64,000 nt of DNA, taken from NCBI RefSeq assembly GCF_001643305.1, contig NZ_LSGW01000083.1, forward strand, positions 1 to 64,000, given 5' to 3'. Numbering within the stretch: the stretch's first letter is position 1; every line of letters starts with the position of its first letter. This document shows, in pieces, positions 1 to 8,037 of the stretch. The position numbers and the translations under genes are program-made. This DNA comes from Aeromonas salmonicida subsp. salmonicida (GTDB taxonomy: Bacteria; Pseudomonadota; Gammaproteobacteria; Enterobacterales; Aeromonadaceae). The notes beneath the pieces were generated by a model. That model was given only the letters and a program-made list of their open reading frames with translations, did not search any database and was not told the DNA's origin.

Positions 1-151
1 TTCGCATAATGGGGATTATGTTACTGGCGCTCCGGTGTTGGGACGATGCCAGCGAGCTGGCCCACGTCCCTGCCTAGTCGCGTCCCCTGCCCCTTCGGGA
101 TTATGGCAGGGGAAGACCCTCAACATAATGCCCATCGACATTATGCGCGGT
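1..151. repeat. CTX-attP-like Xer repeat 1 (dif-like site plus inverted 12-bp-core site)
   Basis: The left site has a XerC-type arm ending CGCATAA (1-9, cut by the window edge), a 6-bp core TGGGGA (10-15) and a XerD-type arm TTATGTTACTG (16-26). The right site, in inverted orientation, has a XerD-type arm CCTCAACATAA (118-128), a 12-bp core (129-140) and a XerC-type arm TTATGCGCGGT (141-151). CGCATAA pairs with TTATGCG and TTATGTT with AACATAA, so one strand can fold into a forked hairpin. Between them are two more stems: GGGACG/CGTCCC around GCCAGC-GA-GCTGGC, and CCCCTGCC/GGCAGGGG. CTX phage attP is known to consist of two inverted dif-like sites about 90 bp apart, one with a 12-bp core. The assignment to XerCD is inferred from this match. 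Confidence 0.72.
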
Positions 152-257
152 CATCGCCAGTTGGCTCATACTGCCAATAGACGCTTCTTTCTGGCTTTGC
201 TACTGCGGAAAAATCAGCCACAACCGACACCCCATTGATCGAGTCCCAAGACCCGTT

Positions 258-333
258 AGTAACCATTCGCGGTTACTGTAGAACCGCACAAGGTTACTGT
301 CAATCATGAAGTTACGTAGCTGACCTGGTTACT
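258..333. promoter_or_regulatory. Cluster of GGTTACT operator-like repeats
   Basis: AGTAACC at 258-264 is the inverted partner of GGTTACT at 271-277; further direct copies of GGTTACT lie at 292-298 and 327-333. The cluster sits 42-117 bp upstream of the small HTH-type gene at 375. Repeated short operators next to a phage repressor gene are typical of autoregulation, but the link is an inference from position. Confidence 0.45.
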
Positions 334-374
334 ATGTCCGATAATCGAACAAACCCTCTCTAAGTGACTGAAAT

Positions 375-647
375 ATGAAATGGTTTGACAGCTACATTGA
401 TGAGCTTAAAGAAAAGCTAAATCTGCCCAGCGACTATGCAGCCGCAAAATTCCTGGGAGTGCCGAGACAATCCATGACGAAAGTAAGAAACGGACAAGTG
501 CTAGGGAAGGACAAATGCTTGAGGTTGGCGGTGGCGCTGAAGCGAGATCCTTTAGAGATCATCGCAACAGCGGAAGCGCAGACAGAGAAGAATCAAGAAC
601 TTAAAGCCGTATGGCTTAAATTGGCGAAGGAAAAGGGCAACTCCTGA
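375..647 (+). CDS. Small phage-type HTH / DUF3693-like regulator
   Basis: A 90-aa protein whose N-terminal 55 residues look like a Cro/repressor-style helix-turn-helix: it begins MKWFDSYIDELKEKLNL, then YAAAKFLGVPRQSMTKVRNG, then RLAVALKRDPLEIIATAEA. This matches what I know of DUF3693-type small proteins that occur in filamentous phages and related elements, often at the place of the repressor. No strong ribosome binding site precedes the ATG. It is the only gene between the two Xer-type repeats, with GGTTACT repeats just upstream. A repressor or immunity role is inferred; the exact family is from memory. Confidence 0.6.
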   Translation: MKWFDSYIDELKEKLNLPSDYAAAKFLGVPRQSMTKVRNGQVLGKDKCLRLAVALKRDPLEIIATAEAQTEKNQELKAVWLKLAKEKGNS

Positions 648-801
648 CCTCGCATAACACGAGTTATATTAAACATTCTCAGGCGTCTGGATGATGCCAG
701 CAAGCTGTCCCACCTCCCTCCTACCTCGAAGCCCCCTGCCCTGTTCGATTGTGGCAGGGGGCCTAGTGTTCAACATAACCACTAATCACATTATGCGCGG
801 T
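647..801. repeat. CTX-attP-like Xer repeat 2
   Basis: It has the same layout as the repeat at the window start, with clearly diverged sequence. The left site is ACCTCGCATAA (647-657), core CACGAG (658-663) and TTATATTAAAC (664-674), the latter close to the canonical dif XerD arm TTATGTTAAAT. The right site is GTTCAACATAA (768-778), a 12-bp core (779-790) and TTATGCGCGGT (791-801), the last arm identical to repeat 1. The CCCCTGCC/GGCAGGGG stem is conserved. The left site begins right at the stop codon of the small HTH gene. From 802 to the recombinase end at 954 I see no gene. Confidence 0.72.
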
Positions 802-953
802 TTTGTTTATGAGATGAAACACGCTACCGAGTTGGCACTTATCTGGTTCGTGACGGTCGCTCTTGTTCCTATCAGCGCGCGTGTTCGGTTGGCCACTGTA
901 TCACTCACATTGATTTGTTATCTCTCATTCTTCATCGACACACCAACACACGT

Positions 954-2231
954 TCATTCATGCAACCTATCAAGCGGTTTATGGTTGGCGCTTTCGTGCC
1001 GTTCACTGTTGCCGGTGTGCAGATATTTGGAGGTGGTGTCTATGCTGTCATGACCCGCGTCAGCTTGAACATGGGATAAGGGTCTGCCATTGAGATTGAT
1101 GTCATGGGTAATGCCGGTGTGGCGAATGGAGTGCGGTGTCAGATTGCACATCTCGGCGGCGTCCTGGGTAAAGCCGTCCTGTTCGGCCAGATTGGCGGCA
1201 GTCTGGATCACCGTCATCACCAGTTCACGTAGTTGACGGATACCGAGATTGGCATTGAGCTCTCCCTGTTCACGGCCATGCGCGGCGGCTTTATGGCGTA
1301 CAAAGAGTGGTGTTTGTTCATTGGGGGCCGGCAATGGTGCTAGCCCCAAGAAAGTGCGATAGCGCTTGAGCGCTTCCAGCAAGGCCTGAGACACCGCCAC
1401 AGTACGTCGTTTTCCGTCCTTGCTGCGTGGAATGTAATAGCCCCAGACGCCGGTTTTACCGTCGCGGCGAAACTGACCCATGATGGGCGTGAACCCGGGT
1501 CTGGCTGCCACTTCCGAGATGCGCAGATAACAGGCGTACATCAGGCTTATCAGGAAGCGGCTGCGCTCGTGCTGATCCGGTGATTCGGTTGCCAGTCGGT
1601 CGGCGGCCTGCATCACGTAGAACCATTGCAACTCACTGAAGGCCTGGCCCTGATCATCCGGTTCCTGCTGGACCGGTCGCTTGACTCGTTGCAGCAGCAG
1701 AGCCGGATTCCTGTCCATGTACTCTTCCTGGATCAGAAACTGGAAGAAGGCCGACAGAATGGCGAGCTTGGTCTTCATTGCCTGCTCACTTAGACGATAC
1801 GGCAGTTCACGTCCCAGCTCCCGTTTGCCGAGGAATGGCCGCCACAACGGATTGGGCAGCCGTTCTCCCCACTCTTTGTCGAGGATGAACTGCGCCACAT
1901 TGCGGTAAGCAATCAGCTGGTCTGGTGGCGCCTGGCAATAGTCGAGATAGCGCATCATGATGCGCCGGGTCAGGTCTTTCGGGCTGATGGCCAGCTCGCT
2001 GAAACACCAGTGCAGAAATGTCGTCAGCTCGCTACGGTACGTTTTGTAGTTGTTCTCGTTATGGCGTTGCTCCAGCAGCCAGTCGACCGCCAGTTCGTAG
2101 ACGAGGCCTGCATCGGGCACGTCGTTCAGGCTGAGGTTGGCCAGATACTGATTGACCTGGGGATTGCCCGCCTCAAGGTGAGCAAGGCCGTCAAACAGCG
2201 GCATGGCGGGTGGAAGTAACATAGAGGTCAT
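954..2231 (-). CDS. Tyrosine-type site-specific recombinase
   Basis: A 425-aa protein from ATG 2231; the frame is open to an upstream ATG at 2351. It has an N-terminal core-binding domain (about residues 40-170) and a C-terminal catalytic domain with the tyrosine-recombinase residues: Arg in YLRISEVA (about 237), Lys in RSKDGKRR (about 271), HSIRH (His 367, Arg 370), AGHDS (His 394) and Tyr in SKYLHT (about 403). It lacks the usual IntI or XerC/D sequence around these boxes, so it is neither an integron integrase nor a host Xer protein. Its 3' end faces the Xer-like repeats. The start at 2231 places a perfect palindrome (2284-2313) 53 bp upstream, at a distance similar to the palindrome before the second recombinase. 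Substrate unknown. Confidence 0.85.
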   Translation of the reverse strand: MTSMLLPPAMPLFDGLAHLEAGNPQVNQYLANLSLNDVPDAGLVYELAVDWLLEQRHNENNYKTYRSELTTFLHWCFSELAISPKDLTRRIMMRYLDYCQAPPDQLIAYRNVAQFILDKEWGERLPNPLWRPFLGKRELGRELPYRLSEQAMKTKLAILSAFFQFLIQEEYMDRNPALLLQRVKRPVQQEPDDQGQAFSELQWFYVMQAADRLATESPDQHERSRFLISLMYACYLRISEVAARPGFTPIMGQFRRDGKTGVWGYYIPRSKDGKRRTVAVSQALLEALKRYRTFLGLAPLPAPNEQTPLFVRHKAAAHGREQGELNANLGIRQLRELVMTVIQTAANLAEQDGFTQDAAEMCNLTPHSIRHTGITHDINLNGRPLSHVQADAGHDSIDTTSKYLHTGNSERHESANHKPLDRLHE

Positions 2232-2283
2232 GGTGGTGCTTGCTTGGTCTACAGGATGGGAGCCGTGTGCTCTGTTCAAAAGC

Positions 2284-2313
2284 TGATGCCGATAAATGGG
2301 GTTATCGGCATCA
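2284..2313. other. Perfect 12-6-12 palindrome upstream of the recombinase (possible core site or operator)
   Basis: Arms TGATGCCGATAA and TTATCGGCATCA are perfect complements around the 6-bp spacer ATGGGG. An 11 or 12-6-12 layout is that of tyrosine-recombinase core sites such as dif. It lies just upstream of the recombinase start at 2231. It could equally be a regulator operator. The surrounding stretch 2232-2531 holds no other supported feature. Confidence 0.5.
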
Positions 2314-2531
2314 TGATGTGACAAAAAATCCAGCTGTGTGCGATGCCGCATCGGCTGTTGTAACCCGTTTGGGCGACTTTCTATGTTTATTCAATGGATA
2401 TGCACCTTTGTTCGAAATTTCTCGGGGTAAATATCCGTAAAAGTGACTGTAAATTCTTAAATTATGAATGGTCTGGGGTGTTTGAGCTTGCTGTTTCACT
2501 GTTTCAACCTGGCGCCTCACTCCCCTTGCCT

Positions 2532-2847
2532 TCACGCCACGCTCTTGAGGGATTTTCCCTTGGGTTTGTCAGCGTCAGCCTTCTCTTCCATTGGTTGGGG
2601 ATCCTCTTTGGTACTCCCCTGCGCCTTGCCACCGCGCAGTACGTTTTGCAGTACGTCACGCTGTTCGGCCAGGTAGAAGGCCAGGGTCTCTTGCTGTTCG
2701 GGTTCAAGATTGACAGGTGCCCCCGCCAGCAAGGTCATCAACTCGTCGGCGGTATCCAGCAGCTTGTCATAGGCATCCGCCTCTTTCTTGCTGGCTCATC
2801 TTTTCCACTCCCCCACGCACGACAACATATTTGATTTCAACAGCCAT
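2532..2847 (-). pseudogene. yebG: Frameshifted yebG (SOS-inducible small protein)
   Basis: The first 17 codons from ATG 2847 read MAVEIKYVVVRGGVEKM, the conserved YebG start. The remainder continues in another frame as SKKEADAYDKLLDTADEL, then PVNLEPEQQETLAFYLAEQ to the stop at 2532. YebG is a roughly 96-aa SOS-regulon protein of unknown molecular function. Comparison with the E. coli protein suggests about 5 nt are missing right after the KM codons (near 2796-2800), so the intact protein would be about 106 aa, and the actual frame stops after 26 codons. A good ribosome site (GAGGAGG) and a LexA-like box lie upstream. Either a true pseudogene or an assembly error; the deletion is not in a homopolymer, favouring the former. 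Confidence 0.82.
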
Positions 2848-2882
2848 AATGGCGTCCTCCTCATGATAGTGAACACAAGTAT

Positions 2883-2898
2883 ATGTACGGATATACAG
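2883..2898 (-). promoter_or_regulatory. LexA-like SOS box upstream of yebG
   Basis: On the minus strand this reads CTGTATATCCGTACAT, one base off the LexA consensus CTG-N10-CAG. It lies about 36 bp before the yebG start, where LexA sites of yebG genes are known. Confidence 0.6.
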
Positions 2899-2982
2899 TA
2901 TTGCAAATATCCAGATAAAGCGGGTGATGATGAGAGACTGTGGCCGATTACGCGGCCATTATCACATTGATGAAAGGGTCAT

Positions 2983-3915
2983 TTGACATCCGCTTTAAGC
3001 AAGCTGGATGATGGGCTCATGACGATCACAAGACAACTGCTCATACTGCTGCTGGTTGAGGTGATGCTCCTCGGGGGCATCGCGCATCTGGTCATTGGCT
3101 TCTCTCCCCTGCTCTCTCTGCTGTTTGTGGTATTAACGCTATTGGGGCTGCGCTGCCTGGTGGTATTGCTGACCTGGGGGTTCTCCCGCTTCTATCCGGC
3201 ACCGGCCATCGGCTTGCGGGCCTGGTTACGCATGGTGGTTTGGGAGATGCTCGCCTATCTGTTTACCTTCACCTGGCTGCTACCATTTGAGCGGCTGCTG
3301 ATGACGCCGGACAGGCTTACCCCCTCCCCCCTGCCCCTGCTGCTGGTTCACGGTTACGGTTGCAGTCGCGGGATCTGGCGGGTACAAAGAGCCCGTCTGG
3401 AAGCGGCCGGTCACGTGGTCGCCACCATTACCCTGACTCCTCCTTTCGGTCATCTCGATGACATGGTACCCCTGCTGGCTAGGCGTATCGATGAAGTGCT
3501 GGCTGCCACGGGTGCCGCTCAGCTGGTGTTGATTGGCCATAGCATGGGGGGCCTGGTGTGCCGTGACTATCTTGCCCTGGCCGGCGGTGGCAAGGTGGCG
3601 CAGCTTATTACCCTGGCGACGCCCCATCAGGGCAGCCAGCTGGCGACCATTGCACTGGGTGACAACGCGCGGGAGATGGAGCCAGGCTCCGGTTGGCTGC
3701 AACGCTTTGCCGCCGTGCCGCTGTGTGTGCCCGGGATTTCGGTGCGCACCAGTCATGACAACTTTGTGTTGCCCCAGTCCCGTCAGCTGATGGCGGGCAT
3801 GGAGGACATAGAGCTCGCAGCCCTTGGCCACCTCTCCCTTATCTACTCGCGCCGTACCACGGCCCTGCTGCTGACCCTGCTTGCCCGCGCCCAGCCAGAA
3901 ACGAAAAGGGCCTGA
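2983..3915 (+). CDS. Membrane-anchored alpha/beta-fold hydrolase (lipase/esterase-like)
   Basis: A 310-aa protein with two or three hydrophobic segments in residues 15-100 (LLILLLVEVMLLGGIAHLVIG, then a Leu-rich stretch) followed by an alpha/beta hydrolase domain. LLLVHGYGCSRGIW is the oxyanion-hole HG region, LIGHSMGGLVCRD contains the nucleophile Ser, ATPHQGSQLA is typical of triacylglycerol lipases, and ALGHLSLI near the C terminus supplies the likely catalytic His. The start chosen is TTG 2983 behind AAAGGG; ATG 3019 is an alternative. The substrate is likely an acylglycerol or ester, inferred only from the family. Convergent with the acyl-CoA reductase, sharing a terminator-like hairpin. 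Confidence 0.82.
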   Translation: MTSALSKLDDGLMTITRQLLILLLVEVMLLGGIAHLVIGFSPLLSLLFVVLTLLGLRCLVVLLTWGFSRFYPAPAIGLRAWLRMVVWEMLAYLFTFTWLLPFERLLMTPDRLTPSPLPLLLVHGYGCSRGIWRVQRARLEAAGHVVATITLTPPFGHLDDMVPLLARRIDEVLAATGAAQLVLIGHSMGGLVCRDYLALAGGGKVAQLITLATPHQGSQLATIALGDNAREMEPGSGWLQRFAAVPLCVPGISVRTSHDNFVLPQSRQLMAGMEDIELAALGHLSLIYSRRTTALLLTLLARAQPETKRA

Positions 3916-3928
3916 TTGCTCGGCCCTT
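3906..3928. terminator. Bidirectional hairpin between hydrolase and acyl-CoA reductase
   Basis: Stem AAGGGCC/GGCCCTT with a 9-nt loop; the first arm overlaps the hydrolase stop region. Its T-tract is weak. Confidence 0.5.
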
Positions 3929-3963
3929 GGTGTTTGTGCTCTCTCTTGATCGATGAAAGCAGG

Positions 3964-5934
3964 TTAGAAGTGAATGCCCTTGATAAGGGTAGAGACCGCC
4001 ATCTGATCCGCAGATGCCTTGGACTCACCGCCCTCTTTGGGATCCGAGAAGGTGCGAAAGCTGGTGTTCATGATCACCTGGGCCACTCGTGGCGCCAGGG
4101 CATGGATCACCTGACCGAATACCCCGAGGCGGGTAGCCAGCCGTACATGCTTGTTGATGATGGTGTCGCACACCAGGTCGGCGGCCTCTTCCGGTGTCAT
4201 CATGGGCACCTGCTCATACACCTTGGTCGGCGCCACCATGGGGGTTTTCACCAGCGGCATGTTGATGATGGAGAAGTTGACTCCCTTGTCCGCAAACTCG
4301 GACGCCGCGGTGCGCACCCAGGCATCGAGCGCCGACTTGGAGGCCACGTAGGCGGAGAAGCGCGGCGCATTGGTCAGCACCCCGATGGAGGAGATGTTGA
4401 TGATGTGACCCTTCTTCTTCTCGATCATGGTGGGCAGCACCCCCATGATCACCTTGAGGGTGCCAAAGTAGTTGAGCTGCATGGTGCGCTCCAGATCGTG
4501 GAAACGATCGAAGGAGTCCTCGATGGCGCGGCGGATGGAGCGGCCGGCATTGTTGATGAGGATGTCCACTCCACCATGCTCGGCCACTATCTGCCGGGTG
4601 ATCGCCTCCCCTTGGGCAAGATCAGCCAGATCCCCCTGATAGACTTGCAGGGTCAAGCCTTGCTCGGCAAACTCGGCCTGGGTCTGTGCAATCTTGTGCT
4701 CATCCCGGGCAATGGTCAGCACTGTTGCGCCCGCCTCGGCCAACTTTCTTGCGGTGGCCTTGCCGATCCCCGAGGTAGCGCCGGTGATCAGCACTACTTT
4801 ACCCTCGACCCGGCCGCGCAGAGTGCGGTCGATGAACAGCTCGGGGTCGAGGTGACGCTCCCAGTAGTCCCACAGTCGCCAGGCATAGCTGTGCAGCGGG
4901 GGCACTTCGATACCGGTCCCTTTCAACACCCGCTGTGCTTCGCGGTTGTCGAAGCGGGTGGGATAGTTGATGAGCCGGAAAATATCCTTGGGCAGACCGA
5001 GATCGGCGATGGCTGCATCGCGAATGCGGCGCACCGGCGTCAGTGCCATCAGCATGGCCATCAGGTGGCGGGGAATAAAGCTGAACAGGGCCGCATTGAT
5101 GCGAATAGCTGGCTCGGGCGCGTGGGCTGCACGGGAGAAGGTGCTCAGCATGTCGCCAACCCGCATCGGATGGGAGTCGGTCAGGTGAAATGCCTTGTTG
5201 TCCTCTCCGTCCAGATGGGCGATGTGATCGATGGCATCCACCACGAAGTTGACCGGCACCAGGTTGATACGTCCCCCCTCGACGCCGATGGCGGGCATCC
5301 AGGGCGGCAGCAGGCGCCGCAGCTTCTGGATAGTCTTGAAGAAGTAATAGGGGCCATCCACCTTGTCCATCTCGCCTGTGTTGGCATCCCCCACCACTAT
5401 ACCGGGTCGGTAGATGCGCCAGGGGATGGTGCTCTCCTTGCGCACTATGCCCTCGGCCTCGTGCTTGGTCTGGAAATAGGGCATGTCGAGGTGTTCTGCC
5501 TCATCGAACATGTCTTCACGAAACAGGCCGTCGAACAGACCGGCCACTGCGATGGAGCTGCAATGATGGAAGCAGCGAGCGCCGAGTCGTTCGGCCAGTT
5601 GCAGTGCCTGACGGGTGCCCTCAGTGTTGACCTGCTGCTGAATGCCCGCCTTGGCGTTGAGGTCATAGATGGCAGCGAGATGGAGGAAGTGATCGATATT
5701 GCCGACGAGTGGTTCCTGCTCGGTGGCGCTCACTCCGAGTTGGGGATGGGTCATGTCTCCGACGATCGGGATTGCCCTTTGCTCGTCGACTCCCCAGTAA
5801 GCCAGCAATTCGGGTACCCGCTCAAGATGGGCTGCGCGCATCAAGAAATGCACCCGGCTATTCGGGCGCTGCAGCAGTTTTTTTATCAGTCGGCGGCCGA
5901 TAAAACCGCTGCCCCCCGTGATGAAATAGTCCAT
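3964..5934 (-). CDS. Two-domain fatty acyl-CoA reductase (alcohol-forming), SDR family
   Basis: A 656-aa protein, start ATG 5934 behind GGGAAT. Residues 1-350 form an extended-SDR/epimerase-like domain beginning MDYFITGGSGFIGRRL, with YFQTKHEAEG as the YxxxK catalytic motif. Residues about 370-656 form a classical SDR domain: VLITGATSGIGKAT, INNAGRS, ISSIGVLTNAPRF, and SAYVASKSALDA with Tyr/Lys. Length and many blocks (such as GEMDKVDGPYYFFK and MPLVKTPMVAPTK) match, from memory, Marinobacter Maqu_2507, which reduces fatty acyl-CoA to fatty alcohol in one step with NADPH. With the wax ester synthase/DGAT at 9600-11030 it could feed wax ester synthesis. Divergent from the phasin gene. Function is inferred by homology. 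Confidence 0.85.
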   Translation of the reverse strand: MDYFITGGSGFIGRRLIKKLLQRPNSRVHFLMRAAHLERVPELLAYWGVDEQRAIPIVGDMTHPQLGVSATEQEPLVGNIDHFLHLAAIYDLNAKAGIQQQVNTEGTRQALQLAERLGARCFHHCSSIAVAGLFDGLFREDMFDEAEHLDMPYFQTKHEAEGIVRKESTIPWRIYRPGIVVGDANTGEMDKVDGPYYFFKTIQKLRRLLPPWMPAIGVEGGRINLVPVNFVVDAIDHIAHLDGEDNKAFHLTDSHPMRVGDMLSTFSRAAHAPEPAIRINAALFSFIPRHLMAMLMALTPVRRIRDAAIADLGLPKDIFRLINYPTRFDNREAQRVLKGTGIEVPPLHSYAWRLWDYWERHLDPELFIDRTLRGRVEGKVVLITGATSGIGKATARKLAEAGATVLTIARDEHKIAQTQAEFAEQGLTLQVYQGDLADLAQGEAITRQIVAEHGGVDILINNAGRSIRRAIEDSFDRFHDLERTMQLNYFGTLKVIMGVLPTMIEKKKGHIINISSIGVLTNAPRFSAYVASKSALDAWVRTAASEFADKGVNFSIINMPLVKTPMVAPTKVYEQVPMMTPEEAADLVCDTIINKHVRLATRLGVFGQVIHALAPRVAQVIMNTSFRTFSDPKEGGESKASADQMAVSTLIKGIHF

Positions 5935-6179
5935 GGTATTTATTCCCTTACTGATTGGGCTGTTAGTTGTCGTTAGATATATCACGCTTCAATTGGAAAT
6001 ATGCATTCGAACATCATCTTCGTGACCGAGACCAAAATTACCACGACTGCCTGTTCCGTTATTAGGTAGAACCCTCTATTTTTTCCCCATAGACTGAGAA
6101 TGAAAGCTCAGTAATGCCACAACGAATGTTCCAAGGTTGTTGTCATTACCTCATCCCACTCTCCAGTAAGGAAACAATC

Positions 6180-6758
6180 ATGGCCAAGAAATTGAAATCG
6201 CTGGCAAGCTCGGTGACCGACAACCAGCTCACCTCGACCATCAAAGAATCCACCCAGCAGATCTGGCTGGCGGGCTTGGGTGCCTATGCCAAGGCACAAG
6301 AGGAAGGGGGCAAGATCTTCGAAGCCCTGGTGCAGGAAGGCGAAGCATTGCAGACCCGCCCCCGTCAGAGTGCCGACGAAAAGATCGCGGCCATCACTGA
6401 CAAGACCACTGGTACCTGGGGCCGTCTGGAACAAGTGTTCGAGGATCGCGTGGCCCGCGCCGTTGCCAGCCTCGGTATCCCGACCCGCAAGGATATCGAC
6501 AAGCTCTCCAAGCGGATGGCCGAGCTGACCGAAGTAGTACAGCAACTGGCCGATGCACAGGATGACACGGTTGCACCGGCTGCCGAAGCCAAACCTGCCG
6601 CCGCCACTGTCGCCAAGAAACCGGCGGCCAGGAAGCCACCGGTGAAAAAGGCTGCAGCCCCCATCGCCAAGGTGAAAGAAGAGGTCAAGGCGTTGGCATC
6701 CGAGGTAGAAAGAGTCGCCAAGGATGTCAAGGAGAAGGGCGAAGCCACCCTCTCCTGA
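6180..6758 (+). CDS. Phasin-family (PhaF-like) granule-associated protein
   Basis: A 192-aa protein with start ATG 6180 behind AAGGAA. Residues 1-125 are the amphipathic phasin domain (TQQIWLAGLGAYAKAQEEG; DRVARAVASLGIPTRKDI, a family signature). The C terminus is Lys/Ala/Pro-rich (KKPAARKPPVKKAAAP) and resembles histone H1, as in PhaF/PhaI proteins that bind DNA and polyhydroxyalkanoate granules. It probably coats storage granules. It is followed by a patatin-like lipase and a TetR regulator in the same direction. Confidence 0.88.
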   Translation: MAKKLKSLASSVTDNQLTSTIKESTQQIWLAGLGAYAKAQEEGGKIFEALVQEGEALQTRPRQSADEKIAAITDKTTGTWGRLEQVFEDRVARAVASLGIPTRKDIDKLSKRMAELTEVVQQLADAQDDTVAPAAEAKPAAATVAKKPAARKPPVKKAAAPIAKVKEEVKALASEVERVAKDVKEKGEATLS

Positions 6759-6851
6759 TCTGACTGGCCAGACCTGCTTGGCCTGGCATAGTGATTGACC
6801 GGCCCATGCCCTCTTGCTGGGCCGGTTTTGCTTGAGAAGGGAGGCTGTGTC

Positions 6852-8036
6852 ATGAGCACGATTGCGATTGCCCTCGCTGGAGGGGGTCCTCTGGGGGGGA
6901 TTTACGAGATCGGAGCCTGCGCCGCCCTGGCCGACAGTATCAAGGGGCTGCGTTTCGAACAGGCCGATATTTATGTGGGGGTCAGTTCCGGTGCCGTCGT
7001 TGCCTCGGCGCTGGCCAATGGCATTTCCCCCGACAAGCTGGTGCGGATCCTGCTCAGCGATGACAGCAGCGAGTTTTTCGACCCCTCTACCCTGCTGCGC
7101 CCCGCTTTCGGTGAATACCTTGACCGACTGACCTCACTGCCGCCATTGGCGTGGGAGTGCCTGGCCGATTACCTCTCCGCCCCCTGGAACAAAAGCTTGC
7201 TCGGCTCCTTGCAAGGCATGTCCAAAGCGATCCCGACTGGTTTGTTTGACAGCCGCGGGGTGGATCGCTTCCTGACCCAATTTTTCTCTCGCCGTGGCCG
7301 CAGCAATGACTTTCGCAAACTCAAGAGCCGCCTGTTCGTCATCGCCACCGAGCTCGACACAGGCCGCGCCGTGGCATTTGGCAGCCTGGGGCTCGATGAC
7401 GTGCCCATTTCGGCGGCGGTACAAGCCTCTGCTGCCCTGCCCGGCCTGTTTCCACCGTCATTGATCAATGGCCGTCACTATGTGGACGGTGCGCTGATCA
7501 AGACGCTGCATGCCTCGGTGGCGCTGCAGGAGGGAGCCGACCTGGTGTTTTGCATCAATCCACTGGTGCCGTTCGATGCGGGGATCGCCAGCGAGCGCCC
7601 TGCCAATCTGGTGGACAGTGGTTTGCCTGTGGTGCTGGCCCAGACTTTTCGCGCCATCATACATTCGCGCATGCACGTGGGGATGGATCGCTACAAGCAT
7701 CAGTACCCGGATGCCGACGCCTTGCTGTTCGAGCCCTCCCAGGCTGATGGCGAAATGTTTTTTGCCAATGTGTTCAGCTATCGGGATCGCCGCCACCTGT
7801 GCGAGCACGCCTTCCAGCATACCCGTCGTGATCTGTGGCAGCGCCGGGCCGAACTTGGCCCCATCCTCGCCAAACATGGGCTTGAGCTCAATCTGGGGGC
7901 GCTGGCCGATCAGCAGCGCTCCCTGCTCACTCCGGGAACTGGCTCGGTCGCGGCACTGGATGCCTCCCTGACCCAATTGCAACATTGGTTGACCCATCGT
8001 TATGGCGGCAAGGGCCGCCGGCAACCGAAGGAGTAG
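6852..8036 (+). CDS. Patatin-like phospholipase/lipase
   Basis: A 394-aa protein; ATG 6852 follows GGGAGG. It has all patatin marks: the oxyanion loop ALAGGGPLGGIYEIG, the nucleophile elbow GVSSGAVVAS (GxSxG), and the catalytic Asp in YVDGALI (DGA). The Ser-Asp dyad hydrolyses acyl esters. The place after a phasin suggests action on storage lipid or PHA granules, but membrane phospholipid is equally possible. Its stop is one base before the start of the TetR gene, so the two are probably co-translated. Confidence 0.87.
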   Translation: MSTIAIALAGGGPLGGIYEIGACAALADSIKGLRFEQADIYVGVSSGAVVASALANGISPDKLVRILLSDDSSEFFDPSTLLRPAFGEYLDRLTSLPPLAWECLADYLSAPWNKSLLGSLQGMSKAIPTGLFDSRGVDRFLTQFFSRRGRSNDFRKLKSRLFVIATELDTGRAVAFGSLGLDDVPISAAVQASAALPGLFPPSLINGRHYVDGALIKTLHASVALQEGADLVFCINPLVPFDAGIASERPANLVDSGLPVVLAQTFRAIIHSRMHVGMDRYKHQYPDADALLFEPSQADGEMFFANVFSYRDRRHLCEHAFQHTRRDLWQRRAELGPILAKHGLELNLGALADQQRSLLTPGTGSVAALDASLTQLQHWLTHRYGGKGRRQPKE

Positions 8037-8037
8037 C

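Noticed and set aside
35-238. 67-aa open frame inside repeat 1
   Set aside because: It is made by the repeat sequence itself; no protein signal.
1-801. Integron attC sites with a gene cassette
   Set aside because: The inverted sites looked like attC at first, but the arms and 6/12-bp cores fit Xer/dif sites and CTX-type attP far better, and the nearby recombinase is not an IntI.
691-1053. 120-aa open frame overlapping repeat 2 and the recombinase end
   Set aside because: No ribosome site, no recognisable protein, and it runs through the repeat structure.
3916-5976. 686-aa open frame on the plus strand
   Set aside because: It is the antisense shadow of the fatty acyl-CoA reductase; high GC gives long spurious frames.
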